Source of the DNA: Gemella morbillorum
GTDB taxonomy: Bacteria; Bacillota; Bacilli; Staphylococcales; Gemellaceae
Assembly: GCF_900476045.1 (NCBI RefSeq)
Contig: NZ_LS483440.1
Location: 248,001-312,000, forward strand
DNA: 64,000 bases
Reading direction: 5' to 3'
Made by a program: the position numbers and the translations under genes. Below are positions 62,958-64,000 of the stretch, in pieces. The notes under the pieces were generated by a model. It was not told the origin of the DNA. It made no database searches and saw nothing but the letters and a program-made list of their open reading frames with translations. How positions within the stretch are numbered: the first letter of the stretch is position 1; every line of letters begins with the position of its first letter.

Positions 62958-64000
62958 ATGGTAAAAGTAGCAAAATTTGGTGGTAGTTCAGTAGCTAGCG
63001 CTGAACAGTTTAAAAAGGTTAAAAATATAGTAGGATTAGATGATACACGCCGTTTTGTAGTAGTAAGTGCGGTAGGAAAGGCATATAAAGAAGATAATAA
63101 AGTTACAGATTTATTATATCTTTGCTATGCACATACAAAATATAATATTAACTTCGACAATATTTTTAAAATGATTGAAGACAAGTTTATAGGTATTAAA
63201 GAAGAGCTAGGACTTAATTTTGATATAGAAGGAGAACTAGCGAAGTTAAAATCAGAAATTGGTAAAGGTATTGATGAAGAGTATTTGGTTAGCCGTGGAG
63301 AGTATTTGACAGGGCTTTTAATGGCTGAATACTTGGATTATCATTTTGTTGATGCAAAAGATTTAATTTTCTACAATTATCAAGGTGAGATTGATTTTCC
63401 AAAAACACAAGAGGCGTTTGATAAAATTGTTAGGGAGTACGACAGAGTTCTTATTCCAGGGTTTTATGGTAGTCTTCCAAATGGAGAAGTGAAGATAATG
63501 ACACGTGGTGGGGGAGATGTTAGTGGAGCTATTATAGCAAATATTGCCAATGCAAAAGTTTATGAAAACTGGACAGATGTTTCCGGTATTTTGATGGCAG
63601 ATCCTCGTATTATTTCTAATCCACATGAAATCAAGGTGATTAGTTATTCAGAACTTCGCGAATTATCATATATGGGAGCAAGCGTGCTACATGAAGAAGC
63701 AATTTTCCCGGTTCGTGATAAAGATATTCCTATCCAAATTAAAAATACAAATGCCCCTCATGTTGAAGGAACAATTATTAGTGATAACAAACAAATCGGA
63801 GATAAACAGATTGTTACGGGAATTGCAGGGAAAAAAGATTTTTCAATTATAACAATTAAAAAGCATCATATGGCTAATGAAGTGGGCTTAATCGCGAGAA
63901 CGTTGAAAATCTTTGAAGATTTTAATGTTAGTATTGAGCATATTCCAAGTGGAATAGATTCATTCTCGGTTGTAGTAGAGACTAGTAATATACGTCCGTT
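62958..64000 (+). CDS. Aspartate kinase, cut by the window edge
   Basis: ATG 62958 follows GAGGAG. The first 347 codons are present. VAKFGGSSVASAEQFKKV is the N-terminal kinase signature. FVVVSAVGKA, SRGEYLTGLLMAEYL, IPGFYGS, TRGGGDVSGAIIAN and WTDVSGILMADPR complete the catalytic domain (to about residue 270). The start of a regulatory ACT domain is visible at SIITIKKHHMANEVGLIARTL. It is most like the monofunctional YclM/ThrA-type kinases. It lies 64 bases behind hom and is likely cotranscribed, joining the aspartate-family genes at this end. Confidence 0.93.
   Translation, partial: MVKVAKFGGSSVASAEQFKKVKNIVGLDDTRRFVVVSAVGKAYKEDNKVTDLLYLCYAHTKYNINFDNIFKMIEDKFIGIKEELGLNFDIEGELAKLKSEIGKGIDEEYLVSRGEYLTGLLMAEYLDYHFVDAKDLIFYNYQGEIDFPKTQEAFDKIVREYDRVLIPGFYGSLPNGEVKIMTRGGGDVSGAIIANIANAKVYENWTDVSGILMADPRIISNPHEIKVISYSELRELSYMGASVLHEEAIFPVRDKDIPIQIKNTNAPHVEGTIISDNKQIGDKQIVTGIAGKKDFSIITIKKHHMANEVGLIARTLKIFEDFNVSIEHIPSGIDSFSVVVETSNIRP

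Overview
The window is AT-rich and densely coded. Its gene content and protein sequences fit a low-G+C Firmicute, most likely Gemella or a close relative. Supporting features are a mevalonate-type isoprenoid operon, an hrcA-grpE-dnaK-dnaJ operon with CIRCE and CtsR-like sites, class Ib ribonucleotide reductase, sortase-anchored surface proteins including a CshA-like giant adhesin, and Shine-Dalgarno sites of the GGAGG type. The genus is inferred from overall resemblance; no rRNA is present to settle it.

Left part (1-21.8 kb): a GNAT enzyme, a YtxK-like methyltransferase, rpsU, then on the minus strand the mvaK1-mvaD-mvaK2-fni operon, a cation efflux protein and a PadR-type regulator with a membrane partner. 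A tRNA-Leu(CAA) and spx follow. Next come cvfB-cupin, rnz-nudF-fur-membrane protein, a penicillin-acylase-family hydrolase, a YggS-like PLP protein, a YgjP-like metallopeptidase, tig, a universal stress protein, an unusual DUF1450-Ig fusion, a DUF1461 membrane protein and an orphan treR.

Middle (21.9-48.8 kb): nrdIEF; two histidine-phosphatase paralogues flanking a 1223-residue NEAT/LPKTG surface protein with a Fur-box-like site; metA behind a methionine T-box; an envelope protein; a HAD phosphatase; an M3 oligoendopeptidase; def; three DUF1307 lipoproteins around a prfB that lacks the usual programmed frameshift; the heat-shock operon; yhaM; an unknown anchored protein; an S66-family protein whose nucleophile position holds Ala; and a hydroxyisobutyrate-dehydrogenase-like reductase.

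Right part (48.9-64 kb): menA, yceD-rpmF, a CshA-like adhesin of about 2.1 thousand residues, and the aspartate-family genes asd, thrB, thrC (minus) facing away from hom and an aspartate kinase that runs off the edge. The most striking observation is that the adhesin's natural start (ATG at 51260) is out of frame with its YSIKK signal peptide by one base. A short A tract lies between them, so the gene is either switched off by slippage, broken, or mis-sequenced. Other points of interest are the tandem dyads at the thrC promoter, overlapping dyads and repeats in the nrd leader, combined CIRCE/CtsR control, and several perfect inverted repeats at promoters.
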